Origin: Mantis religiosa
Lineage: Eukaryota > Arthropoda > Insecta > Mantodea > Mantidae
NCBI GenBank assembly: GCA_030765055.1
Contig: CM060953.1
Span: forward strand, 106,830,685 to 106,894,684
Direction of reading: 5' to 3'
Length of the DNA: 64,000 nt
A program made the translations under genes and the position numbers. The first letter of the stretch is position 1. Each line of letters starts with the position of its first letter. The notes beneath the pieces are model-generated. The model searched no databases. It saw only the letters and a program-made list of their open reading frames with translations, and had not been told where the DNA came from. Positions 12,351-23,914 of the stretch are shown in pieces.

Positions 12351-14869
12351 AGACCACAAGTGTAGTTCATGATAAACTGAGTAAATGCAATACGAGTTCA
12401 GTGTACATACACTGAAAAGTTACACAGGTGAGATGGCAGCTTATGTGGCTTATGTGGATTTCGTTGAGATTGAATGATGTTCTAATACCATCCTTTTATA
12501 AGTTGTATGCATATTAATGTAGCAACTTTGGGCAAAAATTGCGTTAGGCTTCTTGTACTTATATCTGAGGTGTGTACTACAATATGAGAACCACTGTTTC
12601 CTTGGGTTATAGGGATGGAATTTGAAGAAAAAAATGGCTCTTAAAGTTTACAAGTGTAATAATTTATTGTTGTTAATATTTAGCAAGCAAGTACATCCGC
12701 GCTACTGTGATTTGTATGCAGTATTTGGTACCGTTAACTATAGTTACATTTGCTTAGCATGTCACCTTTTCTTCTGTCCTTATCTACAAGATGGGGTGGA
12801 GAAAATCCATTGTACCAGCTTTGGGCTGTAAATCATCATCACTCAGACCTTCTCCTTACCAAAATCACTTGCCTGATTAACTATGAAAGCAAGTAGCGGT
12901 TTGCAACTGTAAAAGTTTGGCTTCTTGTTTGTCTAAGTATATGAAATTATAAATGACCAGGTTATAAATTTAGGAAATGTTACTTTGAGAAAGTTGCATT
13001 TGTCATTTTATTTATGTTTGTAATATTTATTGCGTGGGGTTAATAGGTATAGGAATACCTATAAAATTAATTGGGCAGAAAGTAATATTTAATATCCAAA
13101 AAAAATTTAGCGATAAAGTGAAGCCCTGAGAAACGGAAAATCAGAATATTGGAGGCAAGCATAATTTAAAGAACTGCTGCAGCTACGGTTATATCTTTTT
13201 GTTCTGTTAAAATGATTTTAGTGGGAGCCTTGGGAATAAAGATTCCAATAGAGTATAAAAAATTATGGATACATTTAATGCTGTGGAAATTAGCAGAGCA
13301 ATCTATTTGTTGTAGGCGACAGATTTTCTAATAGTTTGGCAGATGTAAATAATACTTTTAAGCAAACAACATGTTCGATGGTGGCATACATATTCTAATA
13401 ATAAGAAACAAATTATGAAAAATATATTTCAAATTAATGTTAACTTGGATTAATGTTAACAGAGCAAGAGTAAAATTTGGGTTTAAGGAGAGGACTTAAT
13501 TTCCCTCTTCAGACGCCTCTAGGAAAAGGCAATGTTTTAGAATTTTGCCTGCAGTATGTTCACCAGGTGGCATTCCCAGTACCTTGCTAAGTTTTTTATT
13601 GAACACTACCAAGACTATCATGAAGAGATGGACAGAAGGACTGACTTGTTAATGAATTATTGCAAAGTGTTCCCTCCAACAGTGTCCTTCTTCTCAATAA
13701 TGATACATATTGTTCTGTAAAGATCAACAAGACTTTTACTTTGGTATTCCTTAAATCATAAATCCATACCAAAACATAACTTTGTGTTTGATGCATACTC
13801 TGCTCAAGTTGTACAATATGAACATATAAATTAAAAAAAAAGACTCTTTCAGAGTTCATGAAATAGCATAGTGGAAGTGCATGGCCATAGCATCCTACGA
13901 CTATTGCTATACCATTGTAACTTATATGTAATTCAGCTTATGAGGACCCTGATATAAAATTATGTTGTGAAACATAACATATTGTTTAAGAGCATCAATG
14001 TAAATAAAATGTGTGATAGCACAGTGAAAAGTGTGGCAGTGAAAATTTTGCAAAAAGCTTATGAAAATATGGAAAAATTAGGATCTTTATTTTGGGAACA
14101 AGGATGGTTTAAAAAAAGGATAGTTGTCAATTTTTAATAAATTTAGAAGACTCACTGACTGCAAGCAGCATTTTTATATACTCTTATATTTAAGAGGAAG
14201 AGGAATATGAGGTAGCAGAAGACTAGGAATCCACCACTGACACTCTTTGGCGCTTAGAAGATTGGTCTTTGAAGGAATGTGTATTGTATGTATAAAATTA
14301 GGTAACTTCTGATGAATTTGCTTACTCCATATTAGAAAAGAATAAGAGAAATGCATTTGAACATTTCCAAAATTATGTGAATCAGTTCAGCTGAAAGTTA
14401 TTACAATCAATTTTCATGTCATAAAGCAAAACGTGAAAGTTCAATGTGTAAATTATTCCATAAATAACTTTTTATGTGAAACTGCAGAAGGAAACAAATC
14501 ATAAATTATTCTTAACATTATTTTTAACGTTATTGTTAACATTATAACTCTTATTATTTTATCCAAATACAAAGTAAAAGGTTTTCAAAGTTAGAATTGC
14601 TGAAAGTATCTCGTGGATAGTAATAATTTCCATTAAAACATATATTACAATAACATATAATAATTTGATATAATTGATTTGATATAATGATAAATTCTTC
14701 ACAGTTAATTGGACTAGTTTTGTAATTCATTCAGTTACATCATCAGCTTTGTTTTAAATATTTATTTTGACATGGTTACTGCCACTATGTAGTGGATTAA
14801 ATGCTATCTTATTGCCATGTACTGGAAGCAAAACAAATTTGTGTATAGAACTCAATCAGCAGTATTTCA
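12351..14869. other. mostly unassigned
   Basis: The first 250 bp may be the 3' end of the hAT element above. A hAT-like terminus GAGAACCACTG is at about 12586-12597, but its partner was not found. The rest is AT-rich and unrecognised. Confidence 0.35.
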
Positions 14870-15015
14870 TAATTCATCACGTGAATTTTTTAATTTAAGA
14901 TAGAATTTTTCTCCAAACCATTAAATCTGTTGCTCCATTTAATTGCTTTGATAATTTAACTTCTGGATTTATTTCATGATTAAATGGCCACAGCTGATTT
15001 ATCAATAGGTTTATT
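14870..15015 (-). pseudogene. Penelope-like element, short C-terminal fragment
   Basis: The minus strand gives NKPIDKSAVA, then FNHEINPEVKLSKQLNG, DLMVW and VMNYEI. These line up with the copy at 21.8-22.0 kb. There are at least two frameshifts. Confidence 0.5.
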
Positions 15016-15654
15016 GGTACCCAATATATCTAAAATGTTGCTTCATTCTAGTTTCTGAGTCACATTTGGTCCTTCCAAAGTAAATCCGGTTGGAATCTAA
15101 GGAGCTAAATTGATAATGCCAGACATTTTTACTATCTGAAATCTTATGTTTTTCTGAAAAATTTAGTAAATTTTTATATTATGTTATTTTGAGAGACCAA
15201 GATAATTGCAAATTCTATAGAAACGTTTTCCAATTTTTAGCCCAAGGATGGTAAGCAAAATTTTTAAAGTTAGAGAACTAATACTTCAAATGCATCAATC
15301 AGTGGTTCACTTTTTAGATATCTGATTACTGCTTATATCACTTTATCCCAGGTATAAGAACAAAAAATGTGCAATGTGCAAGATCTTTCTACAGACTTTA
15401 TCTAAAGAAACAAGACAAAAACAAACTTTTCCAAGAACAATTTTTAGACGCTTGTGTAGAGAAAGTCATGTGAATATAATATATTACATGTGTCTTTATT
15501 TTTTACTTACATAATAAAAACACATCCCTGATTATTTATTTATTAAAAGCAAATAATTCATCGTATACTTTTTGGACCCCTACCCGGAAATTAACTTCTT
15601 AATACGTGCCTGGGCATAATTACGCATTCCTGCTTTCATATTTTATTGCCTCTT

Positions 15655-15860
15655 CAGACTCTTAAATCTGGAGATAGGTGCATAGCAAGGTGGTGAACTT
15701 GCACTCAGGGAGTTGCAGGTTTGGATTTTACATGATTTTTCCTTGTCACTTAGGCAAGTGCTGTAGTCTTAAATTTAATTCTGTGATTTCCATTCCCTCA
15801 TTCCCTTCATTCCATGTCCCTAACATCATTCAAGTGTACTTTCAGGCTCGTGGTTTATGA
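15655..15860 (+). mobile_element. possible tRNA-derived SINE
   Basis: A tRNA-like head is suggested by AGCAAGGTGGTGAAC (A-box-like) and GCAGGTTTGGATTTTA (a decayed B-box), followed by a CT-rich body. No second copy is present in the window and no target duplication was seen. The GC-richer sequence to 16130 may be a second retroposon, unassigned. Confidence 0.4.
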
Positions 15861-18077
15861 AGGTGGCAGCCAGGTAACATGAATGCATATTCATTGTAAT
15901 TGCTGTTCTTTGTGCTGGATGATATCGTGTGGTCCCTGTCCTCCCAAGGGGGGACAGACCTGCTGATACTGGACCTAGGATATTGGTAGCTGGGATGAAG
16001 AACTCTCAGCACTTATTGGGGATTCTAGCACTTCTCTCTGGCCTGTCTCCTCCTATGGTACTCTCACTTCACCCTTTCCTTCCAGGGAGTGTTACTGCAC
16101 AGAGGATCAGAGTAGTCTAGGTGTGTAAGGTAGTTCCCCTATTTGGTAACAATCCTATCTACTCTATTCCTACAAGCAAAGGTATACTTTTAAGTTTTAA
16201 TAATATTGCACAGAAAATCTAAATCCAAATTTTTATATGACTTTCAGTATCATAGCATTATATATATTTAGTCATGTCATTGGACATGTATAAAACTGTT
16301 TTCTATTAAATGTGAATTTAGTCATGATTATCACAAATCAAGTTTTTAAACAATCTAAGTTCATTGTACAGATTTTTTTATGAAAGCATACATTTAGGGT
16401 GCTAGGTACATAGTTTTAGGGATGTTGTGAAGCTCATTGATAGTTATCTACATTTGAATTCCCATATATAAAATATTTATCTGCTGAAAATTAATTTAAA
16501 GCAAGAAAAAATGTATGTGCTGGTGCTGTTAAAATAGATTACTGTTTATTGGAGATGGCATTGTGTGTGACAATAATATTTGGCAGCTTGCAATTAGAAA
16601 ATTATTTGTTTAGACTTCAAGCACTAGTTAACACAGTCACTAAAAATTATTTTTATTCATAAAATGAGAAGTTATATATATACATAAAAAGAGAGATATA
16701 TATATACAAACATGCAAATGCTTTATATGCATGGATAATCATAGTGTGCTTCCAGATTTGTGTAGGAAGTCTTTTAGTATTTTTGTAACAATGAATAATT
16801 ATTAGTATACATGAAAAATAGGCAATTAAAATAATATTTGTAAGGAAATTTGACCATATTTTAAATACACAAACAATAACATATTAAGAAGAAAGTATTA
16901 ACAAGAATACACAAAAGTAATGGACAAGTAAAAATGGTTTTATTCAAATGCCACAGAAGTTTCTTCATGTTACATCTGCATCATTCTGCTTTCAATACAA
17001 TTCTTATTGCTGTCAATTTATAGCTAATTTTATTAATTAGCTTTGAAAAAGCAAAACGTGTTTAAAGCACTTTAAAACTAAGTAGTTACATTATTTATTT
17101 GCAATATTATACTGGAATAATTCATATATTTTGAAAAGGTAAATTGGAATTGACACTATGAAGTAATGTAATAATTAAACTTATACTATTAGTCGACTGA
17201 GACTATACTTCACATACCACAAATTTTCTTTCAATGTTTCGCCTCCCCTTGAAGGCATTATCAAAACAATCATATAGTTAATTATATTTCCAACTGCACT
17301 TTTCCTCATTTTCAACAATTTGACAATTATTCTGGAAGATGTCGAGTTGCCCTTGCTCTAAAGTCATAATCTTACCTCTACACCCTATTTCATATAATGG
17401 AACTGCTTGTTTGATTTCACAGGTAAGTCTGTTTACTACATCTAGCTGGAGCTGTTGTGTCTCACCCCAGAAGCATGTGAAGAATATAATAGGGCATACA
17501 AAATGACGGTCCAAATATTTATTTTGCATACAGTTACGTGATTATTTGAATATATAGTTTTTAAATCAATATAGTAAGATGTATAATTTCAGATCATTTT
17601 TCAAGATTACTGGACTTATGGGGAGCAATAGGAAAAGAAATTATGATTTTTAGTTTCAAGTTATAGTTATAAAACTAAAACCGAATGGATACTATTGGGT
17701 GTCTTTTTTTTTCTTTTTTACTCACTATATAAACCTATGCCTTTGTAAGATATAAGCAGGGAGGTATACATTCTTAAGGGAAACATATGGGTCTCTGCCT
17801 ACAGAAGGATCTTCGGGTCTTTAAACTTAGACCATAACAAAACAGCAATCATACTGATAATGGTTAAAATATATCATTAGGATTCTCTCTGAAGAGCACT
17901 TTAAGGCTAGGCTAGGCTAGGCTATTTAATTTTCAGTTTAAATTCTCTGTTTAGCCATTGTTATTATAATTCATAATAGTACGTAAAATATTAAATTCAT
18001 TATATCTTCAATCCAAAAAGAGTAAAAGTGAAAGGCAGTTGTGTGAGAGGCTTTCTCAGAGTAATAACACAAAATAT
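15861..18077. other. no recognised feature
   Basis: AT-rich. Holds a short run of TAGGC units near 17908-17926 and nothing else I can assign. Confidence 0.45.
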
Positions 18078-18636
18078 TGTGACTTTGTGGGTTCGTGAAA
18101 TGAAAAGTCCAATTACACCACTCAACAATGTTCTTTATTTCCACCGACTTACAGTTAAACACTTGCCAATTACACAGAATTACGTGCTGCAACAATTACA
18201 ATTCACCAGTTCGTCCGTTACAATTTCCTTGTACTCGCGGTTACGTAAGCTCCGGTACACCTTCACAGTTACGTACAGTCTTCCGTTGCACAATCTTTCC
18301 GTTCATTAACACGTCACTGACTAACACTGCCTTTTTACACCAAGAACTGTCCTCACTCACACACACTAACCAACTGATTGACCAACTCCACTCTGTCTGT
18401 CTGTAACCCTCTTTAAATAGGAATATCGCCAACTTCTGGTGTTTACAGGATTGTTCTAGTAACAGAAAGATCGAGAACCAGGCGTAAGGAAACATACGGC
18501 ACAGTCATGTTTTTCCCCCAACCACAGCCTGTCTGTCACCACTATAGGACAAACGAGGCGAGGGCGTGGCTAACCGAACCTTCCCTGTCTCCCGCTGCCA
18601 GCTGCTTTCACAGGGTGTTCCAGCGCTCCCGTTACA
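18078..18636 (-). repeat. 3' LTR of the deleted gypsy element
   Basis: 559 bp. It carries a 4-bp repeat unit more than the other LTR near 18530 (CTGTCTGTC against CTGTC). On the minus strand a TATA-like CTATTTAAAG lies at about 18411-18420, a likely promoter. Confidence 0.95.
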
Positions 18637-19728
18637 CTGCTCCCTCCTCAAAGCTGTTCGCCTCGAACAGCCCCATCGTAGCGTGCGAGGCGGTCCAGGT
18701 GTACCACCAGCATCTGCTCGGAGTCTCAGCCAGAAGTAGCGCTGCCGTAGTTTGTGAATCATTCGGTTCGCTCCCAGGTGTCCTCCTGAAGTACCGGCGT
18801 GCACTTCCTCCAAGACTTCCGGGACCTTGCTCCGGGGAAGTACCAACTGTTCTCTCTGCGCCTTCCCATCGGGTGACTCCCATACCCGGAACAGCACGCC
18901 CTCTCTGGTCTTCAACGAGTCCCATCGGGCCCAGTGCGACTTGTAGGTGGCGCACCTCGGTGCGATGTCCTCCCAGGTTGGTCTCGTCCCTGCGTCCACT
19001 TCCCTCAAGAGTGGCCCCAAGTCTGCGTCCGCCAGCTGCTCCCTCCTCAGGCCTGCGCTATCCCAGCCTTCAGCAGGCACTGCCACAACTACTCGGACTG
19101 CTGCGGCACGCTCCTTCTCTTCCACTCTTGTGCGCTCATGGCCGTCCTGGATCTGCGATAGGACACCTCCAATGCAATGGTCACTAGCGTCGGTGTCCAC
19201 AATGAAGGCGCCACCCGGTTGTGGGAAACCCAAAGTTGGAGCACTGCACAGGGTCTCCTTCGGGTGCTGGAAAGCGTCTTCGGCGTCCTCCGTCCACACA
19301 TAAGGCCGGTTTTCCTCCGTCAGGCGGGTGAGGGGTTTTGCGATGTTGTCGGCCTTTTCCTCTAAATCATTAAGGCGGTCGTCTACTTGACCCTTCCGTT
19401 TGCCCAGGTTCGCGACGTCATCCCTCACGCCGGCCAACCGTTCCTCAAACTTGGCGGCGAGAGCCTCGTTCGCCACCTTCATTTCGGTAGCCAGACCGTC
19501 ATTCGCTGCTCTCATTTCCGAGGTTAACTCGGCCTTCATTTGTTCCATCTTCTCGGTGATGTTGCCCCTAGCCGTCCTGATTAGTTTCAGTTCCGCGGCC
19601 AGGTTATTTCTAGTCTCCAGCATCTCTGTTAATTCGGCCCGCCTTTCTTCCATCTTCCTGGTGATGTTGTCTTTAGCCGTCTTCATTTCTTCCAGTTCCG
19701 CTAAAATCTTTTCTAATGCTGCCTCCAT
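18505..19728 (-). CDS. chimeric gag-RNase H-integrase-linker ORF, about 407 residues
   Basis: The start is the ATG at 19728, the first after the primer-binding site; the same frame is open back into the LTR to 19824. Residues 1-125 form a Gag coiled coil with Leu/Ala heptads (EALEKILAELEEM type). They are followed directly by RNase H sequence (PYVWTEDAEDAF, then FIVDTDASDHCIGGVL), next by the spacer before integrase (VEEKERAAAV), then by the integrase zinc region (GGHLGANRMIHKLRQR). The third junction shifts the frame, so the last 60 or so residues read the pol 3' end and the LTR in the wrong frame to a stop at 18505. The first two junctions keep the frame. It cannot supply reverse transcription or integration. 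A Gag-like coil protein is possible. Confidence 0.6.
   Translation of the reverse strand: MEAALEKILAELEEMKTAKDNITRKMEERRAELTEMLETRNNLAAELKLIRTARGNITEKMEQMKAELTSEMRAANDGLATEMKVANEALAAKFEERLAGVRDDVANLGKRKGQVDDRLNDLEEKADNIAKPLTRLTEENRPYVWTEDAEDAFQHPKETLCSAPTLGFPQPGGAFIVDTDASDHCIGGVLSQIQDGHERTRVEEKERAAAVRVVVAVPAEGWDSAGLRREQLADADLGPLLREVDAGTRPTWEDIAPRCATYKSHWARWDSLKTREGVLFRVWESPDGKAQREQLVLPRSKVPEVLEEVHAGTSGGHLGANRMIHKLRQRYFWLRLRADAGGTPGPPRTLRWGCSRRTALRREQCNGSAGTPCESSWQRETGKVRLATPSPRLSYSGDRQAVVGGKT
18637..18652 (-). other. polypurine tract
   Basis: On the minus strand TTTGAGGAGGGAGCAG ends one base before the 3' LTR. The same tract precedes the LTR at 38065. Confidence 0.85.
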
Positions 19729-19755
19729 CGTTGTAATGTTCGGTGATGTTGTTTT

Positions 19756-19772
19756 CCCGCTTCCTGACACCA
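19756..19772 (-). other. primer-binding site, probably tRNA-Leu
   Basis: TGGTGTCAGGAAGCGGG begins one base inside the 5' LTR. Its first nine bases are the complement of a tRNA 3' end CTGACACCA, as in tRNA-Leu; the tRNA identity is inferred from memory. Confidence 0.65.
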
Positions 19773-19773
19773 G

Positions 19774-20328
19774 TGTGACTTTGTGGGTTCGTGAAATGAA
19801 AAGTCCAATTACACCACTCAACAATGTTCTTTATTTCCACCGACTTACAGTTAAACACTTGCCAATTACACAGAATTACGTGCTGCAACAATTACAATTC
19901 ACCAGTTCGTCCGTTACCATTTCCTTGTACTCGCGGTTACGTAAGCTCCGGTACACCTTCACAGTTACGTACAGTCTTCCGTTGCACAATCTTTCCGTTC
20001 ATTAACACGTCACTGACTAACACTGCCTTTTTACACCAAGAACTGTCCTCACTCACACACACTAACCAACTGATTGACCAACTCCACTCTGTCTGTCTGT
20101 AACCCTCTTTAAATAGGAATATCGCCAACTTCTGGTGTTTACAGGATTGTTCTAGTAACAGAAAGATCGAGAACCAGGCGTAAGGAAACATACGGCACAG
20201 TCATGTTTTTCCCCCAACCACAGCCTGTCACCACTATAGGACAAACGAGGCGAGGGCGTGGCTAACCGAACCTTCCCTGTCTCCCGCTGCCAGCTGCTTT
20301 CACAGGGTGTTCCAGCGCTCCCGTTACA
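19774..20328 (-). repeat. 5' LTR of the deleted gypsy element
   Basis: 555 bp, nearly identical to the copy at 18078-18636 (one A/C difference near 19917 and the 4-bp indel). Confidence 0.95.
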
Positions 20329-20811
20329 ATATATACAAATTTAGAAATATATGCACAGATCATGCACCTGACAACCTTGACCAGTTTAATAGATGGCACA
20401 GCCTCACAGATGACTGGATCACTACTGTGTCAAGATCAGTTTAAATATACTACTTTGGTTTTAATAACATTTAAAAAGATTATTTCAAGATATAAATAGA
20501 GCTCATTCATTGGTAATGACTTCTATGAAACAGAAATTGTGTAAGATACACCTAAAATGCAAATAGGGAACTAAGTAACACTCAAATAAGTAACGTCAAG
20601 TAACATAGGGTATTTCTCAGAGAATTCCTCCCACAAGCACTAAGATGATTTTTACAGCAAATAGGAACTTTCTAATGGCATTGTTTAACAGCTAAAACGT
20701 TATTGGAGGAATTTAATAACTGAGACATCGAAATTAATTGTTAAGCTATCGGTAGTTTGGTTTCTCATGATCCAAAACTTTTATCTTAATTTGTTGAGGT
20801 AAGTTCTAGTT
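20329..20811. other. no recognised feature
   Basis: AT-rich sequence between the gypsy element and the Penelope-like fragment; nothing recognised. Confidence 0.4.
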
Positions 20812-21255
20812 TCAGAAGCTGTTGCTTCCATTTTCAACCTCAAATGTCTGATCGTCATCTGTTGCCATTGCTATTGCCTGGAGCATTCTTTCTGGTGGTT
20901 GAACTATGAACTTCTTTACCAAATTATTAACTGGTGGTATTCCAAAGATTACTACACAATCTTTATATTTCCATATTAAGATGTTCTCCCATGCTGTTAG
21001 TTTGCTATGGTTTATCACACCTTTTAATAATTTTGAATGTTGGTCATGATTATGATTTTAATTCCAGAAGTGAAATACTAATACTGATTTACTTTCCTGT
21101 TTCCATTTGATGTTTCTAAAATGTTCTTGGACTCTGGTTTTTAGGTTTCTTTTAATTTCTGTATGTAGAACTTTTCACAAACCTATAACTTATTTGGTAT
21201 ATTGCAGACCTATTGATTGGTAGGATTTTATTTTTGTTTTTGAATTTAACAATTA
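20812..21255 (-). pseudogene. Penelope-like element, C-terminal fragment
   Basis: The minus strand gives VQEHFRNIKWKQESKS, then LTAWENILIWKYKDCVVI, FGIPPVNNLVKKF and a C-terminal tail with PPERM. It lines up with the fragments at 62-620 and 21755-22060. There is a stop near 21060 and a further break upstream. Confidence 0.55.
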
Positions 21256-21754
21256 TAATACTGAGTATCTATATTTATACATGCCAATATATTTTGTTCT
21301 TAAAAGATCTTTTTAAATTTATAAAAAATCTTTAGATGTTATGTGAATCCATTGAGTATGCTGTTGAAAGTTAATTGTCCATAGATAACCCTGATTTCTA
21401 CCTAAAGAAGTTTTGTTCAGTGCATATGTTTGTTAATGAAATGTATTCTTCTACTTCTACTTCATTTTTATTGTAGTTAGCCATCTTTTCAACATCTCTG
21501 TAATTTTTCCACTGGTATGTTTGGGAATAATGATGTGACATTAAACAGAACCAGTCTGTTATTCCTGTCTAACTTTATTTTTTGTACTAAGTCTAAAGAA
21601 TGTTTTGAATTTGCACTTTGTAACAGAGTCTCCACTTAACTTAAGAAGTTGATAATTCCTTCTTCTTTAGAAAAGATCGTTTTCGAAGGCACATCACCTT
21701 CGTCTTTAGTTTACTCTCCGTTGTTAAGGAAATCTCGGTTACCATGCTATTTTC

Positions 21755-22060
21755 TTTTATTATGTCATGTTTCCAACATTACCAACATCGGAATACGAAA
21801 CAAACCTACAAACAGAATCAATTGCCGGTATGTCAAAATTCATTACGCAGTGTTTATTTTTTAAAATAAAAATTGTCTCCCACACTATTAACTCTATGGG
21901 ACCATTTAATTGTTTTAATAATTTAACTGCGGGATTTATTTCATAATTAAATGACCAAAAATGATCTGCTATGGCCGATTTATCAATTTGTTTATATTTA
22001 ATGTTACGGAAATGGTCTTTATTTCTGGTTTCCAAACTACGTTTGTTACAAATATTTTTA
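21755..22060 (-). pseudogene. Penelope-like element, C-terminal fragment
   Basis: A 91-residue open frame contains RNIKYKQIDKSAIADHFW, EINPAVKLLKQLNG and FILKNKHCVMNFDIP. It is the best-preserved of the four copies in the window and defines the family. The upstream part is missing or unrecognised. Confidence 0.6.
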
Positions 22061-23826
22061 TTTGTGTAATATTTGTTGCTTCACTGTGACTAGCTTCATT
22101 TTCTGTGTGTTCTGCATACGTATCTCGGTGTACCATTTACTGAATAATTCAATCATTCAGCAATTGTATATTTAACTTTCCTTATTTTTAATCTACTTTA
22201 AGTTCTTACGATTTTGAAGATCAGTTAGAAATGAATAGTGTTAACTGACGATGTGAGCAAAAATTCATGAAATCAATTTTTAAAAAAGAAGAAAGAAGTA
22301 TTAACATGAACTTCTTAAGATAAGTGGACATTAATTAACAAATATTTTTATTTATATAATATTTGTTACTCCACTATAACTAGCTACATTTTCTGTGTAA
22401 TCAGAAATGAAAATGTTTGAAGAAACTTCTTGGCATTAAATTTAAATTGGCTGTCTAGAGAAAAGAAAGACAACACATACTTTCTCATTTCCTTTCTCAG
22501 TTGTGGTCTTCAGATTTCCTTACCTCTGATGATTAGTTCACTGATGGCGCTTATCGTTAACTAGAATACCTACATTGTGAGAACTTAAAATAACATGGTT
22601 TGAATGGTCTGAACATGTGTTTGGATGTTGTCGCTTCCCAAGGCTGGTCCATTTGTTTATCAATGGGGAAAAGTAACATGAAAATAGCTTTTATTAAATT
22701 AACTACTATTCACATCATTCACTCCATGTTAACTCTATTCATATTTGGTGTAAATTATCATAAACATACTCTTAAGTTCTCTACAATAACAGCTTCTTCT
22801 TTCGTTATATCTTACAGCCAAAAGACACTCGTCCAAAAAATTATAACAATTTCATTTAGGTCCTATTAGACTTAAATGTGGTACTATTCCTTATTGGAAT
22901 CACTGTTGCATATGGTTAATAAGCATTTATATTTTTGTCTAAAGTTCTGTGAAGAGTAAAAGAACTAAAGCAACACTATATTATTACTTTGATTCAGAAA
23001 GAATTAAATATACATAAGTTTTCAATGAATGACACTTGTTATTTAAAATATACTTCCATTACTTATCTGGACAGCAGTGCTCTTGGGTGTAAAGATGATT
23101 CAAAATGTTTTCAACGCTTCTGTTGTGACATTAAGTAAGAAAGGGAAAAGAAACTTAGATAATAAAACAAAAAGATTGAAAGGAATAATAAAAGTGTTTC
23201 TTAATTTTATATGTAAAGAAATATACCATTACTTTTGCTTAATTCTCTCAAGTTACTTTATTATACAGCTCTTTAATTGCATTTGTATTTGTGATTAGCT
23301 AATAAATCGTTCATTTCTGTACAAAGAATGTAATGCATCTATATATCAAAACACTATAAAATTTAGGTGTTATGTAGATTTAGATGTTATGTACTGTGGG
23401 AATATATACAAGATGTTTAGGCATATTTTTAGAGCCAAAAGAAATATGATATGTCCCTTTGCTTCTCCTACAACAAATATATTTTGTCATTGTTGTAAAA
23501 AATAAATGAAGTTATGTGCCAAGAAATTTGAGATAAGTTAAAAGACAACTGAATAAAATCTTGTAAATGGTTTGAACTGTGCAGAGAATGTGCAGTAATT
23601 TTATAAAACGTAATGTAAAGAATTGAAAGGGAACTGATAAATGAGTAGTTTGAAGTCAATTATCATTTGATCAATTTTTTTACCCCAATTTGTCTCAGAA
23701 TTCCTCATTATCCTTACCAGAACCATTTAGGCTACCATGCTGTCATCATTCACAATTTGCATTCAATGCAATTATTCCTAACTAGTTATTCTATGAAATA
23801 TGAGCTGAATCTTTCCTGGCAGCATA
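22061..23826. other. unassigned; contains a direct repeat
   Basis: A roughly 65-bp block (ACAAATATTTTTATTT, then AATATTTGTT and ACTAGCT) occurs at 22046-22112 and again at 22338-22402. The rest is AT-rich with nothing recognised. Confidence 0.5.
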
Positions 23827-23904
23827 TATGTTCTAGACGTTCTCGGGCTTCGAGCCTGAGACATCTGCTTACCTGGCTCGAAGCCCGAGAACGTCTAGAA
23901 CATA
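23827..23904. repeat. perfect 30-bp inverted repeat (hairpin)
   Basis: The arms 23827-23856 and 23875-23904 are exact reverse complements. The left arm begins TATGTTCTAGACG and ends GGCTTCGAGCC, and an 18-nt loop separates the arms. The arms are GC-rich in an AT-rich setting. A 12-bp direct repeat TAGTTATTCTAT lies at 23783-23794 and 23903-23914, as if a small fold-back piece had inserted. Confidence 0.95.
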
Positions 23905-23914
23905 GTTATTCTAT

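Larger units (their letters stand above)
18078..20328 (-). mobile_element. non-autonomous Ty3/gypsy element, internally deleted, complete LTRs
   Basis: Two LTRs (559 and 555 bp) flank a 1137-bp interior. They differ by one substitution and a 4-bp indel, so the insertion is young. The ends are TGT...ACA on the element strand, and the flanking 4-bp duplication is ATAT (18074-18077 and 20329-20332). A primer-binding site and a polypurine tract sit directly inside the LTRs. The interior joins the start of gag to pieces of RNase H and integrase. It lacks protease, reverse transcriptase and the integrase core, so it must depend on another element. A related longer copy lies at 33.0-38.5 kb. Confidence 0.95.

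Noticed and set aside
13596..13859. An 87-residue minus-strand frame
   Set aside because: No recognisable pattern and no supporting signals; likely chance.
17900..17930. Four TAGGC units, considered as telomere-like repeats
   Set aside because: The insect telomere unit is TTAGG; the unit and copy number do not fit.
18507..19365. Plus-strand open frames across the deleted gypsy element (up to 226 residues)
   Set aside because: They run opposite to the recognised gag and pol sequence in a GC-rich region and have no family match.
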